Below, in pieces: positions 24,601-36,248 of a DNA stretch of 64,000 nucleotides. Position 1 is the first letter of the stretch. Each line of letters opens with the position of its first letter. The notes beneath the pieces are model-generated. The model was given only the letters and a program-made list of their open reading frames with translations. It had not been told where the DNA came from and ran no database searches. The translations under genes and the position numbers were made by a program. Origin of the DNA: Adineta ricciae (taxonomy: Eukaryota; Rotifera; Eurotatoria; Adinetida; Adinetidae); the NCBI GenBank assembly GCA_905250025.1, contig CAJNOJ010000116.1, positions 186,001 to 250,000 of the forward strand. The letters are read 5' to 3'.

Positions 24601-24777
24601 CTTGTGTTTGTATTTCATTGCAATTTGTTCTCTAGATCGTTGAGCTACTTTGAAAATGATTCAACTTAAGAACGAATAATATGACGTATGACGTTCAATA
24701 TTTGATGGTCTTGTTTATTTATTTTTCTCGTTGCCATTGCAATCATCATTATCGATTCAATTTGTGTCAAAAGTCCA

Positions 24778-27466
24778 ATGCAATTTTCCACCAAGTTAGT
24801 CATTCATGACCTAATCCTTAGTTCAACTAGTTCAACAATCAACACGATTATTCAATCATATCAATTGAATTCGACAAAGGAAAACACCTCTCTACACAAT
24901 ACGCCAAAAGAACACGTTCAACTAAATAGTTTACCATTGGGTATTTTTCTCAGTTTATTTTGTTTTATTACTGTGTTTGGCAATGGTCTTGTCATATATG
25001 CTATTGTTCAAGAGCGTTATCTTAAATCGGGTATGTCAATTAAAATCCAAATGTGTGTTATACTTATGACTTCTATCCGAATCGCTTAGGAGAAAAAAGA
25101 AAAACATCGAAGCATTTGTTTCACTTCATTTAATTAATACAAAATAGAAAACAGTTCTTCCATACGTTACTAAACTACAAAAAGGACAATTCTGATGCCA
25201 CTAATCTCTTTTTTCCTCGATCGAGATATTTTTTGTTCTCAGTAACATCGGCATAGTTTATAAGCATCCCTATATGACACTCGATAGTATCGAGCCGCTA
25301 ATTATGTACTCGTCGTCTATAGGGAGCATTCTTTCCATTTTTTCAGGTAAAATTCCTATGTGAAATAGATTATGGAGTTTCTCGAACACACAACCAGTTG
25401 TTAGAAATCCTAGATGAGCACATACGAGATTTCGTGTATAATTACAATTTCTACAGCTAGGATGACATTGTAATGAGTTTATTTAAATATTAAGTGTGGT
25501 CTCAATATATGATTTATCATTTTTTTAGCAACATATTATTATATGGCATCATTAGCTTGTGCTGATCTAATTGTCGGGTTAATTGTTATACCATTTGCTA
25601 TTGTGCAAGTTATATTCGATGATTACTGGCCATTTGGTAATACCTTGTGTGATCTTTGGCATTCGATTGATGTGTGTGCGAGTACGGCGTCCATACTAGA
25701 TCTTTGTGTGATCGCGTTGGATCGCTATTCAGCTATAACAAATCCGATCTCCTATCATCAAACATTTTTTGTTAAGCGATGGCCATATTTACTTGCCGCT
25801 GTTTGGTTATGTTCAGGTAAGAAAGGTTGAATTGACGAGGATGAACATTGCTCAGAACATCATCAAACATCTTTCCTAATTCATCGACTATTTTTAGGTT
25901 TGATCTCATTTCCTGCCATCGCTTACTGGCGTCTTAACTCACGTCAATACAATGAAAATCTCTGTCAATTTCCTGATGATGTATATTACGTTCTCTTTTC
26001 ATCGTTAATTTCGTTTTATATTCCTTTATTTGTCATGATCTTTGTCTATATAAGAATCTATCGTGCTGCAGTTAAACAATTACAGGCATTCAAAACCGGT
26101 GTTAAACTTGCATCACCAACAACGAAAAGAAATAGGAAAGGTTTGAAAGACGATGAAACACCAAGTGCACCTCCACCTGATGTCTGTTTACGTATTCATC
26201 GCGGTAAATATCATGGTATACCATCGACAGCACGTGAATCTTCATCAACAGCCACTCCTGCTGAACCTGGTCGTTTATCGAATTCCGATGAACGCTCGAC
26301 AACCTTGTCCACGAACAAATCTTCCATACCAATAAAGAAATCGACTAGTGGTGCGTATCTAAGCGATCATGGAAATTCGTCACTATCGCGTTTCTCCATG
26401 CCAGTATTGAACGCTCCAGCAACATCGACAACCACTGATAATCACCAATTATCGATTGTTAATTTGAATACGAAAAGAATGTCCACGCAAGATATTCTAT
26501 CGCCCTATGAATCAGCCCGAACATCGAAAGTGAACACGAACACAGGCGGCGCGACATCGATCGGAAAGCGTTTAACAAAATTCTCCAAAGAACAAAAAGC
26601 TACAATTACGCTAGCTTATGTCATGGGTATCTTTGTTCTCTGTTGGTTACCATTTTTCGTCTATAATCCACTGACAGCAATCGTGAAAAAGATCATTAAG
26701 GAAAACAAACCGTTAACACCAATAGAAAAGATTCTGACTGGAAGCGACCTTGTCTTTCAAATGTTCACCTGGTTCGGATATATCAATTCAAGGTATTTAA
26801 TTGATCAACGAGAGAAATAGATAGAGAGAGAGAGAGACCGACAAGAAAGAAAGAAAGAGAAAAGAAACAAGAATACTATTACAGTAAAGGATTCAACATT
26901 TGTTTTTCCTTTTTTCTTCTTCTTTTAGTGTCAATCCAATTATCTATGCTTATTCCTCACGTGAATTTCGTCGAGCTTTTATTAAATATTTATGTCGATG
27001 TTTTCCGATTCGAGTACGAAATTTAATGATGTCGTATCATAATCTACATTTATTACGTTATCGTCATGCACCTGAATCGAACGTTTCGAAAGAAAACAAT
27101 GAATCGGGCTCCGATCATAACCATCACCTCGCTAATCAAATCAACCCAGGTAAACAACATCTGATTTCATCCTCATCATCGTCAACAATGATCTTATCGA
27201 ATATACACAACAAAACTCGACATTCGCTTTCATCGAAACAAACGAAAAGCCTCCAGATTCATCAGAAGAAAAAGCATTCACGTCTTTGGTTACTGACGAA
27301 TTGTTGTCGAATAAAAACAATTCAACAACAAGATAGCAACGATAATCGTTCATCACATACGGCTTCCTTGAAAAGTACAGTCGCAGCAACTGCAACAACG
27401 AACAATACACTTGTTGATTATTGTACCTATCACGATGTTGCCATATCTCGGGTAACATGTGTCTGA
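24778..27466 (+). CDS. Class A GPCR, biogenic-amine type
   Basis: Seven-transmembrane receptor of 657 residues in four exons: 24778-25030, 25529-25816, 25898-26792 and 26929-27466, phases consistent. The N-terminus has NST and NTS glycosylation sites. TM1 carries GNGLVIYAI, TM2 SLACADL. TM3 carries SIDVCASTASILDLCVIALD, whose first Asp matches the amine-binding Asp3.32, followed by DRY. TM4 ends ISFPAIAYWR; TM5 has SSLISFYIP; TM6 has CWLPFF; TM7 has NSSVNPIIYAYSS. Intracellular loop 3 is about 160 residues and Ser/Thr-rich; the C-tail is long and basic. The ISFPAI..W block recalls invertebrate dopamine receptors of the DOP2 group, but octopamine or serotonin receptors are possible. Intron 1 (498 bases) is long for this window. 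Confidence 0.92.
25031..25528 (+). other. Intron 1 of the GPCR gene
   Basis: 498-base intron, GTATGT to TTTTTTAG, roughly ten times the usual length here. No ORF of note inside. Confidence 0.75.
26820..26875. repeat. GA-rich simple repeat in GPCR intron 3
   Basis: Runs of GA and GAAA fill the middle of the 136-base third intron. Confidence 0.7.
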
Positions 27467-27891
27467 TAAAAAATATTTTCTTCTCATTTGTTTGTTTGTT
27501 TGTTTGTTGTTTTCATCTGGCTTTGATTGAATGTACTGTAGCAAGATTTTCTTTTACATAAAGCCCGAGTGCCACTTGTTTCTTCTATACATGTGTACAC
27601 TTTCCTCTCTCCACCCCGTTTCTTTGTCATGCCTGTGTACGATATACAATGATCTATGAAATGAAGACAAGTTATTTCTATATACATATGTAGATTAAAG
27701 ATTCGTATTTGTTGCTAGAAGAGAAAAACACATAAAAGATTTACTGAGAATGAATATAAAATGGCGAAGAAGTAAGGTCTATTGTGTTATATCGTTCTCA
27801 TCATGCTGATTTTCATCTGAATAAAAGCAATGGTAGATGAGTTGTCCTGTTCTTTGTTTTTTTCTTCAATGCATATTTTCAAGGAAATGCG
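27467..27891. other. Convergent spacer with TTTG repeat
   Basis: Shared 3' region of the GPCR gene and the disordered-protein gene. A short (TTTG)n run begins at about 27488. No ORF with support. Confidence 0.5.
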
Positions 27892-30843
27892 TCATGCCAG
27901 ATTCTGCTCGCTTCTTTGTGCACGTTTCTGAATATAAAGAAAGAATTATGGGCGATCAATAAAGACAAGGAGATTGTTTTTACTTGAAAAATGAGTTCTA
28001 ATTCAGATAGTCGACACTGATTTTGAATCAGTGATTTTGTGCACGAACGAGATTTTGTTTGATTGATTTCAACACTTGATTTCGTTCTTTTACCAAGAAT
28101 AGCATCGAGTTCACTCCGATGCATAATAATTGTTTCGGGTTTTTGTTGTTGTTGTTGTTGTTCGTCAATCGATTTTTGCGAACATTTATCTAATCGCACA
28201 TAAGAAATGGTCTGATTAACGGTTGTAGTTTCAGTGCTCGATAAATTCGATGTGGATCCTATCAATCGACGACCAGATCGTCGACCGTTAGAACCAGGCT
28301 CGATGTCAAGATGTTTCTTTGCTCGTGTAAACAATGGATTTTCCCGTAACTAGAACAGCTGCAGTCAGCCAAAAATCTCTTCGATGATTTCATATTACTT
28401 ACTTCGGAGAGTATGCGTGTGTCGGACAAATTACTTGATATTGTCGATGTACCCGTGCTGCAACGCATCTCGGAATTAGTTCCTTCACGCGGCAATGTCA
28501 TCGAAGATATTTGTGCAGGTTGAGATGAGCGTTTCATTGGTGGTTTTATCGATCGGAAACCACCAATAGGTAATCTAATTAGAACACATGATAAATCTGT
28601 CTATTAATCAAATGTAGATGCGTCAAGGAAATTGTCTGAGATACGGATAATACAATTTAGAAAATGAACGACAGTCGAATATAAAGCAATGATTGTTCTC
28701 GCTGTGTTACGAAAATCGTAAGCACCATCGTATCTTGTAGTCACGAAGGATGCTTCGAATTATTTAGAAGATTTTTCCAATATTAACATGCGTGATATTA
28801 GAAATAGAAGATCAGTCTGAGTTTAGAGGATTTTCTCAATCTTATTATAATCATCATTCTTAATTGAACACGAGAAATACGCTCGATCAACATAGGAGTA
28901 TTTTCCGGCAACATATAGACGTAAAACATCTAGTAACATGAAAATATAATCAGATTTCACTTACGGTGGTGGCGGTGGAGGTACAGACAATGAACCCGTA
29001 GGTTCTTTCTTAACAATCGGTAGTTCATTTGGTTCGTCGTAGACAGTTGATTGAAAATGATTCGTATTATTAGTTTCCGACATATGTTCTGGTGGTGGAT
29101 CGTAGCTGAGATGATCGTCACTGTGCGAACATGCTTGTAGTTGCTTAGGAAAACGTGTTGATAAATGTTCATTTAGCTGGTTAATGACACACACGTTCAT
29201 TTGTTTGCTTGACAAAGTCATGTCTGTTAATTTTTCATTTGTTGACGATGACGATGTGGAAGAACGTAACCCTATCTTTGTATGCATTGGGTGTATGATC
29301 ATGGAATGTATGTCAATGGTATTTGTTGGCACACTTGTGAGAGACGCTCGTTTTTTGTAGTCATTGTAGATTTTTGACGATGACGATTGTTGTTCGTATT
29401 CGTTTTCTTGCACAATTGATGTTGCTGGTGATGAGGAAGATAAGCATTCCTGAACTTGCTCATCGGTGAGCAACGGTTTGGGACAAAGATTAGTCATTTC
29501 AGTTTCGTTGTCATTAATTTGTGTCATAGAACTATAAGATGAACGTGACAAGGATTGAGAAACTTTGCGTAATTTATTATTTTTTGACACGTGAAAGTAA
29601 TGTGGTTTTGAAGGCGGTTGAGAGGCCACGTAAGATTTTTCTAAAATGAAAATGATGCTCTCACAATGATCTCTTGGAGATCTCGGTTATATTACCTGGT
29701 AGCAGATTCTCTGGCGCATCTTTAAGAATAAGCTTATGGTCTGATGATAGACTTTCAGCAATTGTTCGACATCGAATGGTGAACTTCTTTTCATCGGCGG
29801 GTAGCTTTGATAATGGTGGCGGCGTTGGTATCCGTTCTTCTGTGATCGTCATTTCTATTGATGATATTTGTGGTATGATGAAAGATGAGGAAACGCCCAA
29901 TTCTGAATGTGTTACTGATTTGTCATCAATATCGCATTCAACAGTCGACGTTGAGTCGTCATAATCGGCTGCTGGTTCTTCTTCTTCTTCGGTGACACTT
30001 TTTTCACTTTCCATTGACTCAATAACATTTTCATCATAGTCTGGCGTCGGTTCTTTCATACGTAAATCTTCATCTGGAATATGTGTGGTTCTAACTCTCG
30101 GAATTAAATGTTGGTAAGCATTCGATTCGGGTTTTTCATTCCATGAAGTACTAATATTGAATGAACGTGAGCGAGATATGTGTGAACGACTTGATGGCTG
30201 TTTTCGATCTCCGGATACAAAATTTCGATCCAGAGAGTTCATCAATTCAGCACTCATAGCTGCTTGCATACGATGTGCTAGTAGATCGTTATATTTAAGA
30301 GGATGATGATAATTGATTTCGTAGGGTTTTGGTTGATTTGAATCGAAAGAATAGATGTTTTCGGCGATCGGTTTAAGAGAATAACGACGTGGAATATTTT
30401 TTTTTGAACGGCTCGATTGAGAAGGAGGAAGAAGTACTTTTTTCTCTCGAACAGTTGACTCTTTTCGTTGTAGCAAGGTTTTCGTACCTGACGGACCAAC
30501 AATATCACTATAACGCTTGGGAATTCGTCGACGAATATGATTCGGTGGTAAACGAGCTTGTTGACGATAAACATTTCGAGCAGGCTTGTGCAGTGACGAA
30601 TCACCATCATCACCATCATCACTTCTAAAACATGTTACACAACAATAACAAGTAAGTATATGTCTGTTAGAAAAAAGTTCCTTGTATACCGAAGTCGTCG
30701 ATGAAGAAATAGAGAACTTACTGCTTGTCGAAAATACTTGATCCTTCTTTACAGAAACAAAAATCATAACTAGTTCGATGTTTTTGCTGTTGAAAACACG
30801 AATTCAATGAATCAATACTTATACAACGCGAGAGCCACCACAT
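27892..30843 (-). CDS. Large disordered protein, unrecognised
   Basis: 766 residues from six exons whose phases all close: 30843-30722, 30624-29696, 29640-28965, 28574-28403, 28349-27984 and 27927-27892. I do not recognise the family. The sequence is mostly predicted disordered: Ser/Pro/Glu-rich, with an acidic patch (TEEEEEPAADYDD), a PPPPPP run at an exon junction, and a Q6 run. Conserved-looking short pieces are PPNHIRRRIPKRYSDIVGPS, LLAHRMQAAMSAELMNSLDR, LPIGGFRSIKPPMKR, and a helical C-terminus IMHRSELDAILGKR...ELELIFQKRAQRSEQNLA. Proline and basic motifs suggest a cytoskeletal or scaffold adaptor, but this is a guess. ATG 30843 is the simplest start; the ORF extends upstream to other ATGs, and a separate 5' exon is possible. 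Confidence 0.75.
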
Positions 30844-31636
30844 ATTAATAATAATGATAGTAATAAACGAAATGGATGAAGTTTTGTTCGCTTGCCTATT
30901 GTCACTTAATCGATAATATTCAAATACAACAATTACAATAAATGATGTTGAATCAAGCCGAATAAACATGTTCAAAGACGAGACATATAATAATGTTAAC
31001 GCGTCTATCTCACCTTCGTTTTTCTTTTTCCTTTCCTTGACACACTAGTAGATTGTCGGTAATTTGTATGTGTACAATATTATTAGAAAAATAACAACAA
31101 GGCGTTAGGAAATTGTGTGACAAATAATCGATTGTTCGAATCTGTCTTATTGAACGTGTTTGAATGCTGCTTCGTTCGATTGTATCAATTAAATCTTAAT
31201 CCTTCTCGTTTCGTTTTCTTTTATCGATCTGTAATCTCACTTTGGACGTTCGTGTTTTATTTTTTCGAACTCAGTGTCGTTTGTTCATCGTACAAGCTTT
31301 ACGTCAACAATAAACATCGTTTCGTTCGAAAAATATCAACATTCTACGAATGAAACGAGAAAATGACAAAACATACCAACGGTACGACGCTAAGGTCGAA
31401 ATTTAACTATTTCAAGAATGTTAAAAAGGAAAATAACGACGTAAGGAAATGAATAAGAAAGAATTTATTGATAAACGAAGGTTTAGAATGACGATAATAA
31501 TGTCTAAGCGTCGATAATACTCAATAAAGTTAAGAACAATATCTTTAGTAAAACCTTGATGGTTATATGGCACGGGTTTTATTATAGTGCGTTAAGATCA
31601 TATTCCTATTAGAATTTATTGAAAGAAAACAGAAAT
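30844..31636. other. Spacer between disordered-protein gene and xylosyltransferase
   Basis: 793 bases with no supportable gene; the plus-strand ORF at 31117-31353 has no family features. Likely promoter of the minus-strand gene to the left. Confidence 0.45.
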
Positions 31637-34629
31637 TTACCAATTAGTTTTAATATCAAAATAGAAAAAGCTCCATGGTTGTTGAAAACAATCAGTAAGA
31701 ACTGGAATAGTGCCGTTGAAAAGATGATTACTATATGAAGAAGAGTTGACTTTTGTCGAGCAAATATTTGACATTGACCAAAATTTTGCCAATGAAAGAA
31801 GATTTTCGCTGTCGACTAACGATTGTTCTTGACTCGATGATAATATTAAGAAATCTGATGAAGCTAGTTGAGTTCCGTTGATATCATCGACAATTGACAT
31901 TTGCCATACACCGATCAGACTAGAATCGGAGATTTTCGGAAGTGATATATCATTAACGACAGGTTCATCTGATGAATAAAGTTCGACTCGATCGACAACC
32001 GTATCTGGATAGATAAATGTAAACATGAAATATGATTGTCTGGTATCGAGCAGAAGATCTTACTGTTAGGAGTATTGATAATTAGTGTTGTATCGTTGCT
32101 TCCAGTTCCTTCCCATTCGATCAATATTTTGATCGAGTTTGGTTCAATGAATGTTCTACTACGATCTGCGAACAGAAGTTCTTTGACATCAAATTTCGAT
32201 CCAGTCTAGAACAACATGTTTTTCCAAAGACAATTCACTATTGAATATGTTAACCTACTTCGAATCGTTTCACGTCATTGGAAAGTGTAGCATGAGGCGA
32301 ATTTAAGCTAATTAACAGCTCGATTTGTTCTTTCTGATCGCTTTTATATTGCAACGAATAACCTCGAAATACACTAGATTGAAATACTGCATGAACTTGT
32401 TCTAACTGTAAGTTTTCATTTTGAAAATATTTCACTAGTTTGGAACGTGCATACAAATCAAAGAGCTTCAAAGCAGCACTGAGCTTTTCAATTCCATCGA
32501 TGGGATGATAGAGATTTTGTAGATAAGCCGCACCTAGAAATACTCGGGTATTATTTCGGATGAATGAGAGAAGCGGATTTACCATTCGATAGATTCTTCT
32601 TCGATATCGATTCGTCAAGCCAATCAATAATTGATTCGTCAATACTCGGATCAAATTTCCGTGCAAAGAAATACGGAAGTTCACGTTTACTCTGAAATCG
32701 AACAATGAAATACCGAATCACTTCTTGTGTAGCGTAATGTTTTGTCTTACAATGAAAGAATGTTTATCAGCCAGTCGATAAACAAGCGGCGAGCACCCAC
32801 ACCAGTCCACAACATTCGAATGTTGACATTTACAGCCACGCTTTCGATTCCAATTCACATATCGTAAATTATTTCGAACATATGTATCACAATAAAGACT
32901 ATTACTTAATAGAGTATGAAAGAACATCTAAATAGATAGAAAGAAATGTAAATTTCTCGAAATTTTCATCTGATGGAAACGAACTTCACACGGGAGTAAG
33001 GAATAGTTAAATGCATGTCGAAGACCGTTGATCAATTCATCATCACCATATGTTATATAATGAAGAAAATCACGATTTAATATATACCAATCAGATCCAC
33101 CATCGTAGATAATCTCTAAATTGACTTCAATCGATTGAATTCTAGTCCGATCAACAACTACACGTACTTTTAATCAACGGCCGATACTTTACTTTGTACA
33201 TGTGGTTATTACACTGCAAAAATGTATGAAATGCTGCTTGAGCTTTGAAAAACCTGAAAAATCATGACAATCTAAGTATGCGATTAAAAACAATGAAGAC
33301 ATACCTGAACGGTTCTTGATTATGTGGACCGAGAAAGTTGTAAGGTCTATAGACGGTCAGGACATCCGTTATAATTTGAACAGATCTTGAAAGAAGTCGA
33401 ATTGATACGAATAGATGATTCGAAAACTCAAATTTACTTCATGGGAAAATCGCTTTCACTCAAATTGATAAGAAACGAAAAATTCCATCTCAATTCTTCA
33501 AAGATTTCCTTGAACACGTCGAGATGCGCGTTTAATAGTGTTGACGAACCCCACGTCGTTGGATAACGTTTCTCGGTGACATGAATATTCGGAAATTTCA
33601 ATGGAAGTTTTCGTAATTCATGCTGTAAATAATCATCACGCTATGGCAACAATGAATATTGATGATCTACAATCATGAAAATTCATAAACATACTTGATC
33701 GACATGAATAAAATAGTAGTGTTGAGAGAGGTAAATCGAACGTATCAAGCGATAAATTTGCCGAAGACTTTTCCGACCGCCGACGGTTAAGAAAAAGACA
33801 ATTACAGTATCGGTATCATTTTCTGACCGAGGATGCTTTTTGAGATCGTTTCCGAACGGTGCAAAACCCGTTCGATAAAGTGTAGAAATGTCTTGTCCTA
33901 TTGTGTCATAATTCAAAGTTTGGGCGGGACATTTTTTACCAGATTTGATCAAACGATAATGCCTGGGAAATTCAACTGAACAATAACAACGTGAAGTTTC
34001 GGTATTGTACGCTATAAAGATTCGACATTTTCTATGGTTTCCTTTACTCGAGATGTCGATCTTACCAGCATAGGGGAGACTGCGTTTTAAACAGTAATCA
34101 ATGCATTGAATCTCTGTGTCCAGGATAGATAATTGTTCTGTATGAAGAGTTGAAATGTTACGAATTGCAATGCAACCAACGATATCGCCAAACTGACCCT
34201 CTGTAAATAAAGAAAACAGATCTTGTTCAAATGATGACAAGCTATCGAGTTGTTCACCGTGCTTGGGACAAAATCTCGGTAGTGATTCTGGATAAAAATG
34301 TGAATTTGTTTGAAGCTCACATGAGATATTTCGTAATTTCTCTTTGCAATATTCATCGGCAACTGACTGGAATAAATCATCAGTTTTACAAGTTACATTC
34401 GTTGATGTCGACTAAAGCAAAGTATTCATTTCAACAACGAAACAGTCCAACTTGTTTTTCTTACATTCGAGACAGATGATGATGAAGAAAACTCGACTTT
34501 ATTGTTTGTGTAATATTCCACAAGCACATAAAGAAAGCTAGTGGTGATTATGAATACAACAAGTGGTAAGATAATCGTTCGTCGAAAACGTAATGGTCGC
34601 TGATAAAGACATTTGATCCAGTTAAACAT
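31637..34629 (-). CDS. XYLT: Peptide O-xylosyltransferase
   Basis: Golgi type II enzyme that adds xylose from UDP-xylose to Ser-Gly sites, starting heparan and chondroitin sulfate chains. 819 residues, eleven exons: 34629-34465, 34411-33695, 33640-33438, 33385-33305, 33253-33188, 33141-32985, 32927-32751, 32691-32583, 32533-32259, 32205-32064 and 32004-31637. A signal anchor ([20 protein letters not shown]) is followed by a WSC-like Cys domain (GCIAIRN...CIDYC...CYC), as in insect oxt. The GT14 domain shows [49 protein letters not shown], then [11 protein letters not shown] and VVDWCGCSP, and [11 protein letters not shown]. The C-terminal xylosyltransferase domain ends the protein. Two donors are the unusual GTTCGT or non-GTAAG forms, resolved by homology. 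The long ORF at 32250-32705 reads exon 8 in a wrong frame. Confidence 0.95.
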
Positions 34630-36248
34630 GGAACATCTAAATAAAAAATGACTCTTTGCTTTATTCAGATCACGATTCTCTGTTGTAAGAAAAACTAATG
34701 CATACAAGCGAACGAAGAAAAAGAAAAACGACCGAACGAAAAAGAAATCAAATTTCGAACATACGCATCCGACTAAATTCCCTTTCTCTCGATAAAGAAA
34801 CTTAATCAGTACTGACAAAATAATCATGGTATACATTTAAAAACATGTCGAAAATTTACGTTCTAACCAACTAATCATGCAAATGTATTTCCACTTACTG
34901 ATTCACTTCGTCTTCTATAAGACGTTTCTGCGACTTCAAAAAACTTTTTTTCGTTTCATCTTTCTCTGTGGACGCTCGTTTTGTCATCGAAGGTTGTGCT
35001 TATTATATCTAATAATAGTAAAACAGGCGATTTATCGATGGACGAGAAGTAGATTCAGATGAAAACTAAATTCTCAATACTTTCTTCGTTTGTTAGTACA
35101 GTTGTTATACAAGCATACAACACGAATTCAAGCGTTAGAAGCGATGCAGTTGTCAAAATAATAACGAGATCTTGACGAAGTTTTCCAAAGGATGCTGTTG
35201 ATCAAATAATTACCGATGAATTGAGTCTCATACTGAGCTAATACAAATGATCCTCTCAGTAATTAGTCGAGAAATCGAAATAGATATAATCATCGACTCA
35301 ATTCACTGTTCTAGTCGTTGTTGAATGGACTCGAACTAGGAACCAAAGAATTCATACACCTCGACTGTTGACCATTAAACTAAATTGTTCTAATGAACAG
35401 CTAACAAACAAATAGTCAACTCGTAGTTTGTTTGACGCCTGATGAACTATTATTTTGTATGATATAATATGATTGTTGGCAGCAGGAATCATAGCTGTAA
35501 TCAATAAATTTCTCTAATGATTTACTTTGCGACTGTATTGATTAGTCAGTAGTTTACATTGTTAGACAAGCTTTGATTTTACAATAGCAATGGTTATTTT
35601 CGAGTTAGCATGTACGAATAATATCCACGGCGATACTTGTTTTTCTATAACATTATGTTCGTTATTTATACTTTTTGCTAATCATTGATTTCTTTTTCTA
35701 TGAAGGACACCATAGTATATGACTGATGTCGACCTTTTCTGTGTTTCTTCAAAATTTCGACTTGGTTTTACCCTTCCGAATGATTGCACATCGAACAAAA
35801 TCGCTTTTATACTGTATTTCTCATTTTAATTAATAAATTTTACTGTGAAGTCTTCTTCGATCAAAAACAAGTCTGAAGTCTTTACATTGCTACGAACCGA
35901 TGTTTACTTTTATATGGAAGATGTCGGTACTCGTCGAGAAGCTTTGTGCCAATGAGAATTAAGTTGCAGTTATCTCTATATCTCTAGTAGCGAGAATGCT
36001 AAAACGCCGAAATGTGTTAGAATAATGCATTCGCCGCCACTTGTTTCGACACCTGTGTTCTGCAATAAACTTCTCTTCACTTCAGAACAAACATTTACAT
36101 CGGGAGATAGTTCTACAATCTTTTCTTCTTCTTCTTTTTATTTATATGCGTATTATCTTTTTCTTTTACATATTGCTTATTTCTTATTTCAGATCAAGTA
36201 GTCAATTCATTTTTTTATCTTGTATTAAGAGAAAAAAAGCTTTCTGCA
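34630..36248. other. Divergent intergenic region, XYLT / Rab GDI
   Basis: 1.6 kb between start codons. No gene is supported; it contains the tRNA-like fragment at about 35320-35395 and a pyrimidine-rich acceptor (TTATTTCAG near 36192) upstream of the GDI ATG that may end a 5' UTR intron. Confidence 0.5.
35318..35396 (-). other. Degenerate tRNA-like fragment
   Basis: On the minus strand TAGTTTAATGGTCAAC resembles a tRNA D-arm, and about 35 bases later GGTTCCTAGTTCGAGTCC resembles a T-arm. The T-stem and acceptor stem do not pair well, so this is at best a decayed tRNA or tRNA-derived repeat. Confidence 0.2.

Larger units (their letters stand above)
19915..24777. other. 4.9-kb gene desert upstream of the GPCR
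   Basis: The longest stretch without a recognisable gene. ORFs are short and of low complexity; the Asp/His run at 22764-22997 comes from an ATG/ATC repeat. It is rich in T/C and A/T runs. In so compact a genome this length suggests regulatory DNA for the following receptor gene, a noncoding RNA, or untranslated 5' exons. I cannot distinguish these. Confidence 0.5.

Noticed and set aside
24444..24635. Leucine-rich small ORF just before the GPCR
   Set aside because: Translation of a GTT/ATT repeat (TTGTTATTGTTG type), not a credible signal peptide exon for the receptor.
32534..32705. N-terminal part of a long minus ORF beginning RVNVNFRIS
   Set aside because: It reads xylosyltransferase exon 8 in the wrong frame plus an intron; the true frame gives [11 protein letters not shown].
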